64,000 bases of DNA from CAWAYR01 sp050250875 (lineage in GTDB: Bacteria; Acidobacteriota; Vicinamibacteria; Vicinamibacterales; UBA2999), in the NCBI GenBank assembly GCA_050250875.1, contig JBFWNV010000005.1, forward strand, positions 124,001 to 188,000. The letters run 5' to 3'. Positions 16,741-26,148 of the stretch are shown in pieces. The position numbers and the translations under genes are program-made. Position 1 is the stretch's first letter; each line of letters opens with the position of its first letter. The notes beneath the pieces were generated by a model that was not told the DNA's origin, did no database searches, and was given only the letters and a program-made list of their open reading frames with translations.

Positions 16741-17160
16741 CTACTGGCCGGGCGGCTTGGGCGCGCCCGGGCCGTAGTAGTTCTGCCCGCCCAGCACCTC
16801 GCGGCCGTCGGGCAGCACCGCCGCGCGCATGTTGGCCAGCTTCGAGCCGTCGCGGGCCAGATAGCCGTGCACGGTCACCACGTCGCCGACCTTGAGCGCG
16901 TCCTTGCGCCAGCCGGCCCGGTAGAGCGACGTCGGCGCGCCGCCCTCGATCGCCCAGTGCGACACCGCGCCCGAGGCGTCCTTGACGTCGAGGTAGAAGT
17001 AGACGTGCGGGTTCATCCACTCCACCCGCGTCACGGTGCCGTTCAGCGTGATGGTCTTGTCGCGGTCGTACTGCGCCGCAAAGGAGTGGTGCGCGGTGAC
17101 CGGACCGCCGATCGAGGCCACGACGACGGCGACGACGGCGGCGACGACGATGCGGGACAT
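16741..17160 (-). CDS. DUF6152 family secreted protein
   Basis: A 139-residue exported protein. After the signal peptide it starts AHHSFAAQYD, then ITLNGTVTRVEWMNPHVYFYLDV and VGDVVTVHGYLARDGS, the DUF6152 signature with an OB-fold-like beta pattern. GGAGGT in front of ATG 17160 fixes the start; GTG 17166 is less likely. It precedes the gene at 15922-16716 by 24 bases and the two form one operon. The family's role is unknown. The His pair HH right after the signal cleavage site could bind metal, which is a guess. Confidence 0.75.
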   Translation of the reverse strand: MSRIVVAAVVAVVVASIGGPVTAHHSFAAQYDRDKTITLNGTVTRVEWMNPHVYFYLDVKDASGAVSHWAIEGGAPTSLYRAGWRKDALKVGDVVTVHGYLARDGSKLANMRAAVLPDGREVLGGQNYYGPGAPKPPGQ

Positions 17161-17231
17161 GCCCACCTCCAGGCGCCGGGCGAGCGGGCGCTCGCCGAGA
17201 GGGTATACCCGAAACGCATGAGATTGATACA

Positions 17232-17311
17232 GGGGCCTGGCCCCTTTCTGGCCAGGCCCAGATTAGGGGTCAGACCCCTTTCAAGGCGGGCCCAGAAAGG
17301 GGTCTGACCCC
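17232..17311. repeat. Cluster of three GGGG-N5-CCCC palindromes
   Basis: The 154-base gap between the DUF6152 gene and the next minus-strand gene holds three 13-base palindromes: GGGGCCTGGCCCC at 17232-17244, GGGGTCAGACCCC at 17266-17278 and GGGGTCTGACCCC at 17299-17311. The last ends 3 bases before a stop codon. The spacing is about 33 bases centre to centre. They may form RNA hairpins or be a mobile intergenic repeat. Confidence 0.7.
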
Positions 17312-17314
17312 GGG

Positions 17315-17908
17315 TCAGGGGCGGAACAGGCGGCGGTAGAAGCCGGCGGTCTTGACCGTGACGGTCACCGGGTCGTCGTTCAGGTTCTGCCAGAACCAGC
17401 CGTGGTTGCCGGCCATCGGCGCCACCAGCGCGCCGTGGCCGCTGGTCTGGAACTCGCCGGTCTGGTAGCTGCGGTCGCCGCCCTGTCCACCGGCGGCCTC
17501 GCCGTGCATGTCGACGTCGACGCCGTTGCCGGTCGCGGTCCAGGAGTAGACGAGATGCTCGCCCGCGGCCATCTCGGCCTTGATCTCGGCCCCCTCGCCG
17601 GCGGCCAGGGTGATCGACATCTCGTCGGTGCGATACGGCGTCGCGCTCGTGAAAACCGCACCGCCGCCGCTGGCTGCGGCCGGCGCCGCGCCGTCCGGAC
17701 TCTCCGGTCCGACCGCGGGCGCCTCGGCCGGCGGCCGATAGAGCCCGAGCACCGGGCCGATGCCGGTGGGGTCGATGCCGTATTCGGCCGGCAGCACCAC
17801 GGTGACGAGCAGTGCGGCGGCGACCGCCGCGGCGCCGAGCGTCGCCCGCCGCAGCTGCGCGGAGGACGGCGGGTCGCTCACCGGCGGGAGCGTCGGCGCG
17901 GCCCTCAT
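17315..17908 (-). CDS. Membrane-anchored protein of unknown function
   Basis: A 197-residue protein with one N-terminal membrane helix (ATLGAAAVAAALLVTVVLPAEYGIDPTG), a Pro/Ala-rich spacer and a beta-rich periplasmic domain: DEMSITLAAGEGAEIKAEM, HLVYSWTATGNGVDVDMHGEA, HGWFWQNLNDDPVTVTV. Similar proteins are usually annotated as transmembrane anchor proteins and sit near HupE/UreJ-like genes. The adjacent hupE-like stop lies 4 bases before this start, so they are one operon. I infer a metal-related accessory role from that link, with low certainty. Confidence 0.6.
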   Translation of the reverse strand: MRAAPTLPPVSDPPSSAQLRRATLGAAAVAAALLVTVVLPAEYGIDPTGIGPVLGLYRPPAEAPAVGPESPDGAAPAAASGGGAVFTSATPYRTDEMSITLAAGEGAEIKAEMAAGEHLVYSWTATGNGVDVDMHGEAAGGQGGDRSYQTGEFQTSGHGALVAPMAGNHGWFWQNLNDDPVTVTVKTAGFYRRLFRP

Positions 17909-17912
17909 CTGG

Positions 17913-18599
17913 TTACGACACGAACCAGCCGGTGAGCTGATAGCCCATCAGCACGAAGCCGCAGGTCATGACGACCACGTTGGCGGCGAACGCCTGGCGC
18001 GAGAACGCCGGCGTGCGGCGCCAGTAGGCCATCGCGATCAGGATCGCCGCCAGCGCCAGCAGCTGGCCGATCTCGACCCCGGCGTTGAAGGCGATGATCT
18101 TCGGCGTCAGCCCCACCCTCGGCAGCGCGAAGTCCTGCAGCTTGGTGGCCAGGCCGAAGCCGTGGATCAGGCCGAAGGCGAACACGGCGCCGCGCTGATC
18201 GGGCTGGACGCCGAACCAGCGCTGGAACGCGCCGAGGTTGTCGAGCGCCTTGTAGACCACCGAGAAGCCGATGATCGCGTCGACCAGGTACGGGTTGACG
18301 TGGGTGCCGCTCAGCACGCCGTAGAGCAGAGTCACGCTGTGGCCGACGGCGAAGAGCGTCACGTAGAGGCCGACGTCGCGCAGCCGGTAGAGGAAGAAGA
18401 TCACGCCGAACAGGAACAGCAGATGGTCGTAGCCGGTGACCATGTGCTTGGCGCCCAGGTACAGGAACGCCATCAGCCCGCCACGTTCCATGAAGGCGCG
18501 GTCGGCGGCCGAGACGCCGTGCGCCCACGCCGGCGAGGCAGCGGCGAGGGTCGCGGCCGCGGTCAACGCGGCGATGTTCCAGCGGAGCCGGCGAGGCAC
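17913..18599 (-). CDS. HupE/UreJ-family membrane protein
   Basis: A 228-residue protein with a signal-like N-terminus ending PAWAHG and about six membrane helices. Family hallmarks are GYDHLLFLFGVIFF, FAVGHSVTLLYG, AFGLIHGFGLATKL and FNAGVEIGQL, with His and Asp residues inside helices as in HupE/UreJ proteins linked to nickel or cobalt uptake. No hydrogenase or urease gene is in the window, so the metal is not defined. GTG 18599 is the likeliest start because it begins the signal-like segment. The gene is divergent from the TonB receptor at 18723. Confidence 0.7.
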   Translation of the reverse strand: MPRRLRWNIAALTAAATLAAASPAWAHGVSAADRAFMERGGLMAFLYLGAKHMVTGYDHLLFLFGVIFFLYRLRDVGLYVTLFAVGHSVTLLYGVLSGTHVNPYLVDAIIGFSVVYKALDNLGAFQRWFGVQPDQRGAVFAFGLIHGFGLATKLQDFALPRVGLTPKIIAFNAGVEIGQLLALAAILIAMAYWRRTPAFSRQAFAANVVVMTCGFVLMGYQLTGWFVS

Positions 18600-18657
18600 G
18601 GCGCCCAGTGTAGCAGCGTGGCGTGGCACGAACTCCGGCGGTGTCCTCTGAAGAAAG

Positions 18658-18720
18658 GTCGTTTCACTGCGATATGAGGCGATTTGCACATCGATAGTAA
18701 ACGACATACAGTCTATCGAT
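18658..18720. promoter_or_regulatory. Nested inverted repeats between hupE-like gene and TonB receptor
   Basis: This 120-base divergent gap is AT-richer than its surroundings and contains two inverted repeats: GTCGTTT (18658-18664) with AAACGAC (18699-18705), and ATCGATAG (18690-18697) with CTATCGAT (18713-18720). The second pair has a 15-base spacer and ends 2 bases before the receptor ATG. The arrangement suggests an operator or an mRNA hairpin over the start region of the receptor gene, and perhaps shared control with the hupE-like operon. Confidence 0.45.
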
Positions 18721-18722
18721 TC

Positions 18723-21700
18723 ATGGCCTCGAGGATGAGCTGGCTGACGGGCGCAGCGGCGGCGCTCGTCATGGTGACAACCAGCGCCGCGGCGCAGATC
18801 GGCGCCGGCGCGTTGACCGGCGTGGTGCAGGACGCCGACGGCGCGGCGGTCCCCGGGGCAGCCATCACCGTGGTGGCGGCCGCTACCAACCTGTCGCGCG
18901 AGCTGGTCACCGGCGCCGACGGCAGCTATTTCGTGCCGGCGCTGCCACCCGGCATCTACCGGGTGCGGGTCGAGCTCGCGGGCTTCAGGCCGCTCGTCCA
19001 CGACGTCGTGCGCATCGCCACCGGCGAGACGATCCGCCTCGACCACCGGCTCGAGGCCGGCGGCGTGAGCGAGACGATCACCGTCACCGCCGACGCGCCG
19101 CTGCTGCGCAGCGAGTCGTCGGGACTCGGCCACGTCGTCGATCAGCGCCGTGTCGTCGATCTGCCGCTCAACGGCCGCAGCTTCATGGCCCTGGCCACGC
19201 TGGTGCCCGGCGTCGCCATGCCGCCGCCGCCGGCGGCGCCGTTTCCGCGCATCAACGGCGGCCGGCCGCGCACCAACGAGTACCTGTTCGACGGCATCTC
19301 GGTGCTGCAGCCCGAGCCCGGCCAGGTGGCGTTCTTCCCCAACGTGGACGCCATCCAGGAGTTCCGCATCGAGAGCAACAGCCCGCCGGCCGAGTTCGGC
19401 CGCTTCAACGGCGGGGTGGTCAACCTCACCACCAAGGCCGGCAGCAACGCGCTGCACGGGTCGCTGTTCGAGTTCTTCCGCAACCAGGGCCTGAACGCCC
19501 GCAACGCTTTCGCGCCGCCGGGGCCGACGCCCGCCTACCGGCGCCACCAGTTCGGTGGCGTCGCCGGCGGGCCGCTGCGCCGTGACCGGGCGTTCTTCTT
19601 CGCCGACTACCAGGGCCAGCGCCAGACCATCGGCCGCACCGTGATCTCCACGGTGCCGACGCTGCTGCAGCGGCAGGGCGTCTTCACCGAGGCCATCGCC
19701 GGCCGCGTGCCGGCCATCTACGACCCGGCGACGACGCTGACCGCCGGGGGCGTGACCACGCGCGCGCCGTTTGCCGGCAACGCGATTCCGCTGGCGCGGA
19801 TGGACCCCGTGGCCCGGGCGCTGCTCGCGCGTTACCCGGAACCGACCGGGGCCGGCACGGCCAACAACTACCGCCGCGTCGCCGACGAGGACGTCGACCA
19901 GGATCAGCTCAGCCTGCGGCTCGACTATCGCCTGCCGTCGAACCGCGACCAGGTGTTCGCCCGCCTCACGCGCTTCCGTGAGTCGTTCCTGCCGGTGACG
20001 CCGCTGCCGGATGGCAGCGGGGTGACCAGCGGCACGCTCGGCCCGCAGAAGACCACCGCATGGTCGTTCGCGTCGAGTTACCAGCGCACGTTCTCGAGCA
20101 CGCTGTTCAACGAGCTGCGCATCGGCGACACGCGGCGGTCGGTGGCGCGCGCCGCCGCCGATCTCGGCGGGCCGGCGTCGTCGGCCCTCGGAATGCCGGG
20201 GCTGCCGTCCACGGCCCGCTTCCCGACCACGATGCCGACGTTCCTCATCGCCGGCTACCAGCAGCTCGGCTCGCCGGCCAACACCGCGTCGGACTTCGGC
20301 ACCGGCGTCACCCAGGTGGCCGACACGCTCACCTGGGTGCGCGGCCGGCACACGCTGAAGGCCGGTGCCGACCTGCGCTGGGCGCGGCTCGACGTCTGGC
20401 AGCCGGCGTCGCCGACCGGATCGTTCACCTTCAGCGCGCTGTTCAGCGACCTGCCGGGCGTGGCCAACACCGGCACGCCGCTGGCCAGCTTCCTGCTCGG
20501 TCAGGTGCAGCAGTTCTCGATCGACCTGCAGCGCGACCAGATCCGCAACCGCGCCAACGTCCAGGAGTACTTCGTCCAGGACGACTGGAAGGTCGCGGAC
20601 CGGGTCACCGTGAACGCGGGCCTGCGCTACACGCTCAACTTTCCGTCCACCGAGGAGAACGACCAGGTCGGCGTCTTCAACCTCGAGACCCGGCGGCTCG
20701 AGTACGCGGGCGTCGAGGGCCAACCCCGCGCGGCGCGCCAGCTGCACACGAACAACTTCGGGCCGCGGGTCGGCGTCGTCGGCCGGGTCACCGACGCCAC
20801 GGTGGCCCGCGCCGGCTACGGCGTGGTGTGGATCGAGATGGCCGGCATCACCACGCCCTTCACCACGCCGGTGTTCCCGTTCCTGCAGACGGTCACGCAG
20901 CGGACGCTCGACAACATCACGCCGGCGTTCGTGCTGGCCGGCGGCCCCAGCGTGGCGCCGATTCCGCTCACGCCCGACGCCGGCCTCGGCCAGGGCGTCT
21001 TCTCGGTCGATCGCGACCTCGGCTCGGGCTACGTCCAGCAGTGGAACCTGTCGCTGCAGCAGGCGTTGACGGCGAACCTGTCGGTCGAGGTGGCCTACAC
21101 GGGGTCGAAGATCACCCACGTCGGCATTCCCGACACCAACCTCAACCAGCTCACCGTCGACCAGCTGGCCCAGGGCGCCGCGCTGCTGCAGCGCGTGCCG
21201 AACCCCTACTTCGGGATCGTCCCGCGGTCGTCGTCGCTCGGCGATCCGACGATTCCAGTGGCGCAGCTCCTCAAGCCCTATCCGCAGTACACGACCGTCA
21301 GCCTCTACCGCAACAACGTCGGCACGACGATGTACCACGGGGCCTACGTCAAGCTGGAGCAGCGCCTGGCGGGCGGCCTGTCGTACCTGGTCAGCTACAC
21401 GCGGTCGAAGCTGCGCGACGACGCCTCGTCGGTGTTCGACGCGTCGATTCTGACCGGACCGGTGGCCAACTACCCGGTCGCCGACAGCTTCAACCGACGG
21501 CTCGAACGCGACTACTCGACCGGCGACATCCCGCACGCGTTCGTCGCTTCGGCCGTCTGGGACGTGCCGTTCGGACGGGGTCGGGCCCGCCAGCCCGGCG
21601 GCGTCGTCGGCGCGCTGGTCAGCGACTGGACGCTGACCGGCGTGGTCACGCTGCAGTCGGGTGTGCCGCTGGCCATCGGCCAGACGACCAACAACAACGC

Positions 21701-22064
21701 CTTCGCCGGCTTCGGTACGCAGCGCCCCAACCTGGTCGGGGATCCCGAACTGCCCGCCGGCGAGCGCTCGACGGCGCGCTGGTTCAACACCGCGGCGTTC
21801 GCGGCCGCGCCGCAGTTCACGATCGGCTCGAGTTCCCGCAATCCGGTGCGCGGGCCCAGCTACCGCAACCTCGATCTCGCGATCATGCGCCGCGTGCCGC
21901 TCGCCGGCGGCACGGCCCTCGAGCTGCGCGGCGAGGTGTTCAACGCCACCAACACGCCGCCGCTCGGCGCGCCCAACACGACGGTCGGCGCCGCGGCGTT
22001 CGGCACCATCACCCGCGCCGGCGACCCGCGCGTGGTGCAGCTGGCGGTGAAGGTGCTGTTCTAG
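18723..22064 (+). CDS. Oar-like TonB-dependent outer-membrane receptor
   Basis: A 1113-residue outer-membrane protein. After the signal peptide, residues of about 25-120 form a carboxypeptidase-regulatory-like beta domain (GALTGVVQDADGAAVPGA, GSYFVPALPPGIYRVRVE), followed by a plug with DAPLLRSESSGLGHVVD and LPLNGRSFMALATLVPG, then a long barrel ending LAVKVLF, the aromatic-terminated last strand. This CarboxypepD_reg-plug-barrel layout is the Oar family abundant in Acidobacteriota. It probably imports oligosaccharides, peptides or metal chelates with TonB energy. ATG 18735 is an alternative start. The divergent HupE-like gene and shared inverted repeats hint at metal-responsive control, an inference only. 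Confidence 0.85.
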   Translation: MASRMSWLTGAAAALVMVTTSAAAQIGAGALTGVVQDADGAAVPGAAITVVAAATNLSRELVTGADGSYFVPALPPGIYRVRVELAGFRPLVHDVVRIATGETIRLDHRLEAGGVSETITVTADAPLLRSESSGLGHVVDQRRVVDLPLNGRSFMALATLVPGVAMPPPPAAPFPRINGGRPRTNEYLFDGISVLQPEPGQVAFFPNVDAIQEFRIESNSPPAEFGRFNGGVVNLTTKAGSNALHGSLFEFFRNQGLNARNAFAPPGPTPAYRRHQFGGVAGGPLRRDRAFFFADYQGQRQTIGRTVISTVPTLLQRQGVFTEAIAGRVPAIYDPATTLTAGGVTTRAPFAGNAIPLARMDPVARALLARYPEPTGAGTANNYRRVADEDVDQDQLSLRLDYRLPSNRDQVFARLTRFRESFLPVTPLPDGSGVTSGTLGPQKTTAWSFASSYQRTFSSTLFNELRIGDTRRSVARAAADLGGPASSALGMPGLPSTARFPTTMPTFLIAGYQQLGSPANTASDFGTGVTQVADTLTWVRGRHTLKAGADLRWARLDVWQPASPTGSFTFSALFSDLPGVANTGTPLASFLLGQVQQFSIDLQRDQIRNRANVQEYFVQDDWKVADRVTVNAGLRYTLNFPSTEENDQVGVFNLETRRLEYAGVEGQPRAARQLHTNNFGPRVGVVGRVTDATVARAGYGVVWIEMAGITTPFTTPVFPFLQTVTQRTLDNITPAFVLAGGPSVAPIPLTPDAGLGQGVFSVDRDLGSGYVQQWNLSLQQALTANLSVEVAYTGSKITHVGIPDTNLNQLTVDQLAQGAALLQRVPNPYFGIVPRSSSLGDPTIPVAQLLKPYPQYTTVSLYRNNVGTTMYHGAYVKLEQRLAGGLSYLVSYTRSKLRDDASSVFDASILTGPVANYPVADSFNRRLERDYSTGDIPHAFVASAVWDVPFGRGRARQPGGVVGALVSDWTLTGVVTLQSGVPLAIGQTTNNNAFAGFGTQRPNLVGDPELPAGERSTARWFNTAAFAAAPQFTIGSSSRNPVRGPSYRNLDLAIMRRVPLAGGTALELRGEVFNATNTPPLGAPNTTVGAAAFGTITRAGDPRVVQLAVKVLF

Positions 22065-22071
22065 CGGCCAG

Positions 22072-23973
<1,902 letters not shown>

Positions 23974-23990
23974 CCGGGACAGTCCAGCCG

Positions 23991-24010
23991 ATTGGGGCCT
24001 GTCCCCAATT
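23991..24010. repeat. Palindrome AATTGGGG-type
   Basis: The stretch ATTGGGGCCTGTCCCCAAT (23991-24009) is an inverted repeat with 7-bp arms around CCTGT. It resembles the GGGGCCTGGCCCC repeats elsewhere in the window and lies just upstream of the ABC-F start, between that gene and the multicopper oxidase. Confidence 0.55.
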
Positions 24011-24106
24011 GTGGCCCAGGGCGGGCGGACCACCAGCCCTGGGGCCTCTTCGATTCTCGCAACCGCTAGCGGCCAGCGGCTACAGAACTGACGCCAGGCC
24101 TTCGGG

Positions 24107-25582
24107 CTATGGCTTCTTGGGCGGCGGGTGCGTGTGGGCGGTGCCGGCGCCCTCGGGCAGCCCGACCCGCACGGTGCCCATCAGGCCGCCCTCGGCGTGG
24201 TCGAGGATGTGGCAGTGGATCATCCACTCGCCGGGCCGCTCGTCGAAGGTCACCAGCAGCCGCGCCGTGGACTTCATCGGCACGTTGACGGTGTCCTTCC
24301 ACACCTTCGGCCCGATCGGCCGGCCCTGCTCGTCGACCACCATGAAGAAGTAGCCGTGCAGGTGGTACGGGTGGTCCCACTCGGTGTCGTTCTTCACCGT
24401 CCACCACTGGGTCTCGCCCAGCCTGGCCTCGAACGGCTTGGCCTTCCAGTAGGGCACGCCGTTGATGCGGAACTCGGAGTGGCCGGCCTCCTGCGGGGGC
24501 AGCGTGAGCACCATCGACACCGGCGTGGCGCCGTCGGGCGAGGGCGGCGTGATCGCCCGCGTGATCGCCGGCAGCGGCCGCTTCGGCAGCGGCGCGTCGG
24601 CGCTGAAGGCCACCGTGAGCAGGTCCTCGACGCTGCGGTACTCGATGCTGCCGTAGCCGCGGTTGTAGAGCATGCCGCGCAGCGTCAGGCTTCCCCCCGG
24701 GGTGCCGGTCGGCGTGACGATCACGTCCATGCGTTCGCCCGGCGTGATGAGCAGGATGTCGCTGGTCACCGGGCGTTCCTGCAGCCCGCCGTCCTGTCCG
24801 ATCACGGTGAACGCCTGGCCGTCGAGGTCGAGGTAGAAGAAGCGGCTCTTGGCGGTGTTGACGATGCGCCAGCGCTGCGGCGCGCCGGCGCGCGCCCGCA
24901 CGGTCGGGCGGACCCGGCCGTTGACCAGCACGGTGGCGCCCTCCCGCCCGAACACCATGCCGGCCGAGCCGCCGCTGTCGGCCGGCTCGAGGGCGCCGCT
25001 CTTGTCGAAGCCGATGTCGCTCAGCACCAGCGTGAGCGTGTCGGCCACGCCGACGCCGTCGGCCGGATCCTCGACCAGCAGCGGACCGTAGAGCCCGTAG
25101 CCCACCTGCGCCGCCGACATCACGTGCGGGTGATACCAGTAGAGCGAGGCGTCGGGGACCACGAAGTCGTAGGTGAACGACTCGCCCTTCTTCACCTCGG
25201 GCTGCGAGATACCGGGTACGCCGTCCATCTCGATGGGCACCCGCACCCCGTGCCAGTGAATCGTCGTCGGCTCGTCGAGTTCGTTGGTGAAGTGGACGAT
25301 GACCCGGTCGCCGACGTTGGCGCGGATGAGCGGTCCGGGCAGCCCGCCGTTGTAGGTCCACGCCTTGACGCGCTGGCCCGGCGCCACCTCGACCTCGGCG
25401 ACCTTGGCCGTGATGTCCACCTCGACGACCTTCGGATCGGGGTTGCGGTCGGCGGCCTCGGCCAAGCGGATGCCGCTGTCCCAGTCGGGCGGGGCGAAGC
25501 CCGCCGGTTGGGCGAACGTCGCGGCCGGCAGCAACAACCCGAGCATCGCGATCGACGAGGCAGAGACACGGAAGGACATCAT
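24107..25582 (-). CDS. Secreted three-domain multicopper oxidase (laccase-like)
   Basis: A 491-residue exported oxidase with three cupredoxin domains. All copper-binding blocks are present: HWHG and YWYHPH in domain 1, HPYHLHG and HCHILDH in domain 3. The type 1 copper centre has His-Cys-His with a hydrophobic or Met residue downstream (EGGLMG). The enzyme should couple oxidation of phenols, Cu(I) or another reductant to four-electron O2 reduction in the periplasm. The C-terminus carries a short His/Pro tail (GTAHTHPPPKKP). No Met-rich CueO insert is obvious, so laccase-like activity is as likely as copper detoxification. It stands alone. Confidence 0.82.
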   Translation of the reverse strand: MMSFRVSASSIAMLGLLLPAATFAQPAGFAPPDWDSGIRLAEAADRNPDPKVVEVDITAKVAEVEVAPGQRVKAWTYNGGLPGPLIRANVGDRVIVHFTNELDEPTTIHWHGVRVPIEMDGVPGISQPEVKKGESFTYDFVVPDASLYWYHPHVMSAAQVGYGLYGPLLVEDPADGVGVADTLTLVLSDIGFDKSGALEPADSGGSAGMVFGREGATVLVNGRVRPTVRARAGAPQRWRIVNTAKSRFFYLDLDGQAFTVIGQDGGLQERPVTSDILLITPGERMDVIVTPTGTPGGSLTLRGMLYNRGYGSIEYRSVEDLLTVAFSADAPLPKRPLPAITRAITPPSPDGATPVSMVLTLPPQEAGHSEFRINGVPYWKAKPFEARLGETQWWTVKNDTEWDHPYHLHGYFFMVVDEQGRPIGPKVWKDTVNVPMKSTARLLVTFDERPGEWMIHCHILDHAEGGLMGTVRVGLPEGAGTAHTHPPPKKP

Positions 25583-25713
25583 TGGTTCCAGGGTTGCAAG
25601 GGCGGTGCCCGGAGACAGTCGCAGACGTCGGCATCGCCGTCGTCCGCCATCACCTTCATTGTCTCGCGAAACGGCGCCGGCGTGCCGTGGCCCGGCGGTG
25701 GCGCCGTCCCCAG

Positions 25714-26148
25714 GTGAGCGGCCTCGCGGAGTTCTCCCCGGTCGTGCCGGAGATTCCCGGGCTCTCGGCCCCCAGGCGGCGCGACGGCTCGCGGTCAGAG
25801 CTGATCAACGCGATGGTCGCGGCCGAGACGATGACCGGCGCCGACTACCAGCGCCGGCACGCGATTCCGCACGATCAGCTGCGTGCGATCCTGAAGGCGC
25901 ACGGCGTGCTTGGCGGACCGTGGCGCGGTCGTCGCCGCGTGTGCGCGGCGCGCGTGGTCGGGTCGCTCAGCGTTTCGCAGACCTGGTGGTGCGATGCGTC
26001 GGCACCGCCGTCCAGGGGTCATCGGGCCAGGGATGCTTCGGGTAGCGGCCCCTCAGCTCCTTGCGGACTTCCGGGTAGGTGCGCTGCCAGAAGCTCCGCA
26101 GGTCGCGGGTGGTCTGCACCGGCCGGCCGTTGGGGGCGAGCAGGCTGA
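25714..26148 (+). CDS. Possible small gene or gene remnant
   Basis: From GTG 25714 to about 25970 this frame has strong GC bias at third positions and reads RSELINAMVAAETMTGADYQRRHAIPHDQLRAILKAHGVLGG, which looks like a short helical, DNA-binding-style domain. After 25967 it runs antisense into the 3' end of hrpB, where the reading is unlikely to be real. No good ribosome-binding site is seen. It may be a small protein ending earlier by an unseen frameshift, or a decayed remnant filling the gap between the multicopper oxidase and hrpB. I assign no function. Confidence 0.25.
   Translation: MSGLAEFSPVVPEIPGLSAPRRRDGSRSELINAMVAAETMTGADYQRRHAIPHDQLRAILKAHGVLGGPWRGRRRVCAARVVGSLSVSQTWWCDASAPPSRGHRARDASGSGPSAPCGLPGRCAARSSAGRGWSAPAGRWGRAG

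Noticed and set aside
18600..21536. Long minus-strand open frame opposite the TonB receptor, joined to the hupE-like frame
   Set aside because: Antisense shadow: Arg/Val/Gly/His-rich composition with no domain, while the plus strand reads as a full TonB receptor. Only 17913-18599 is kept.
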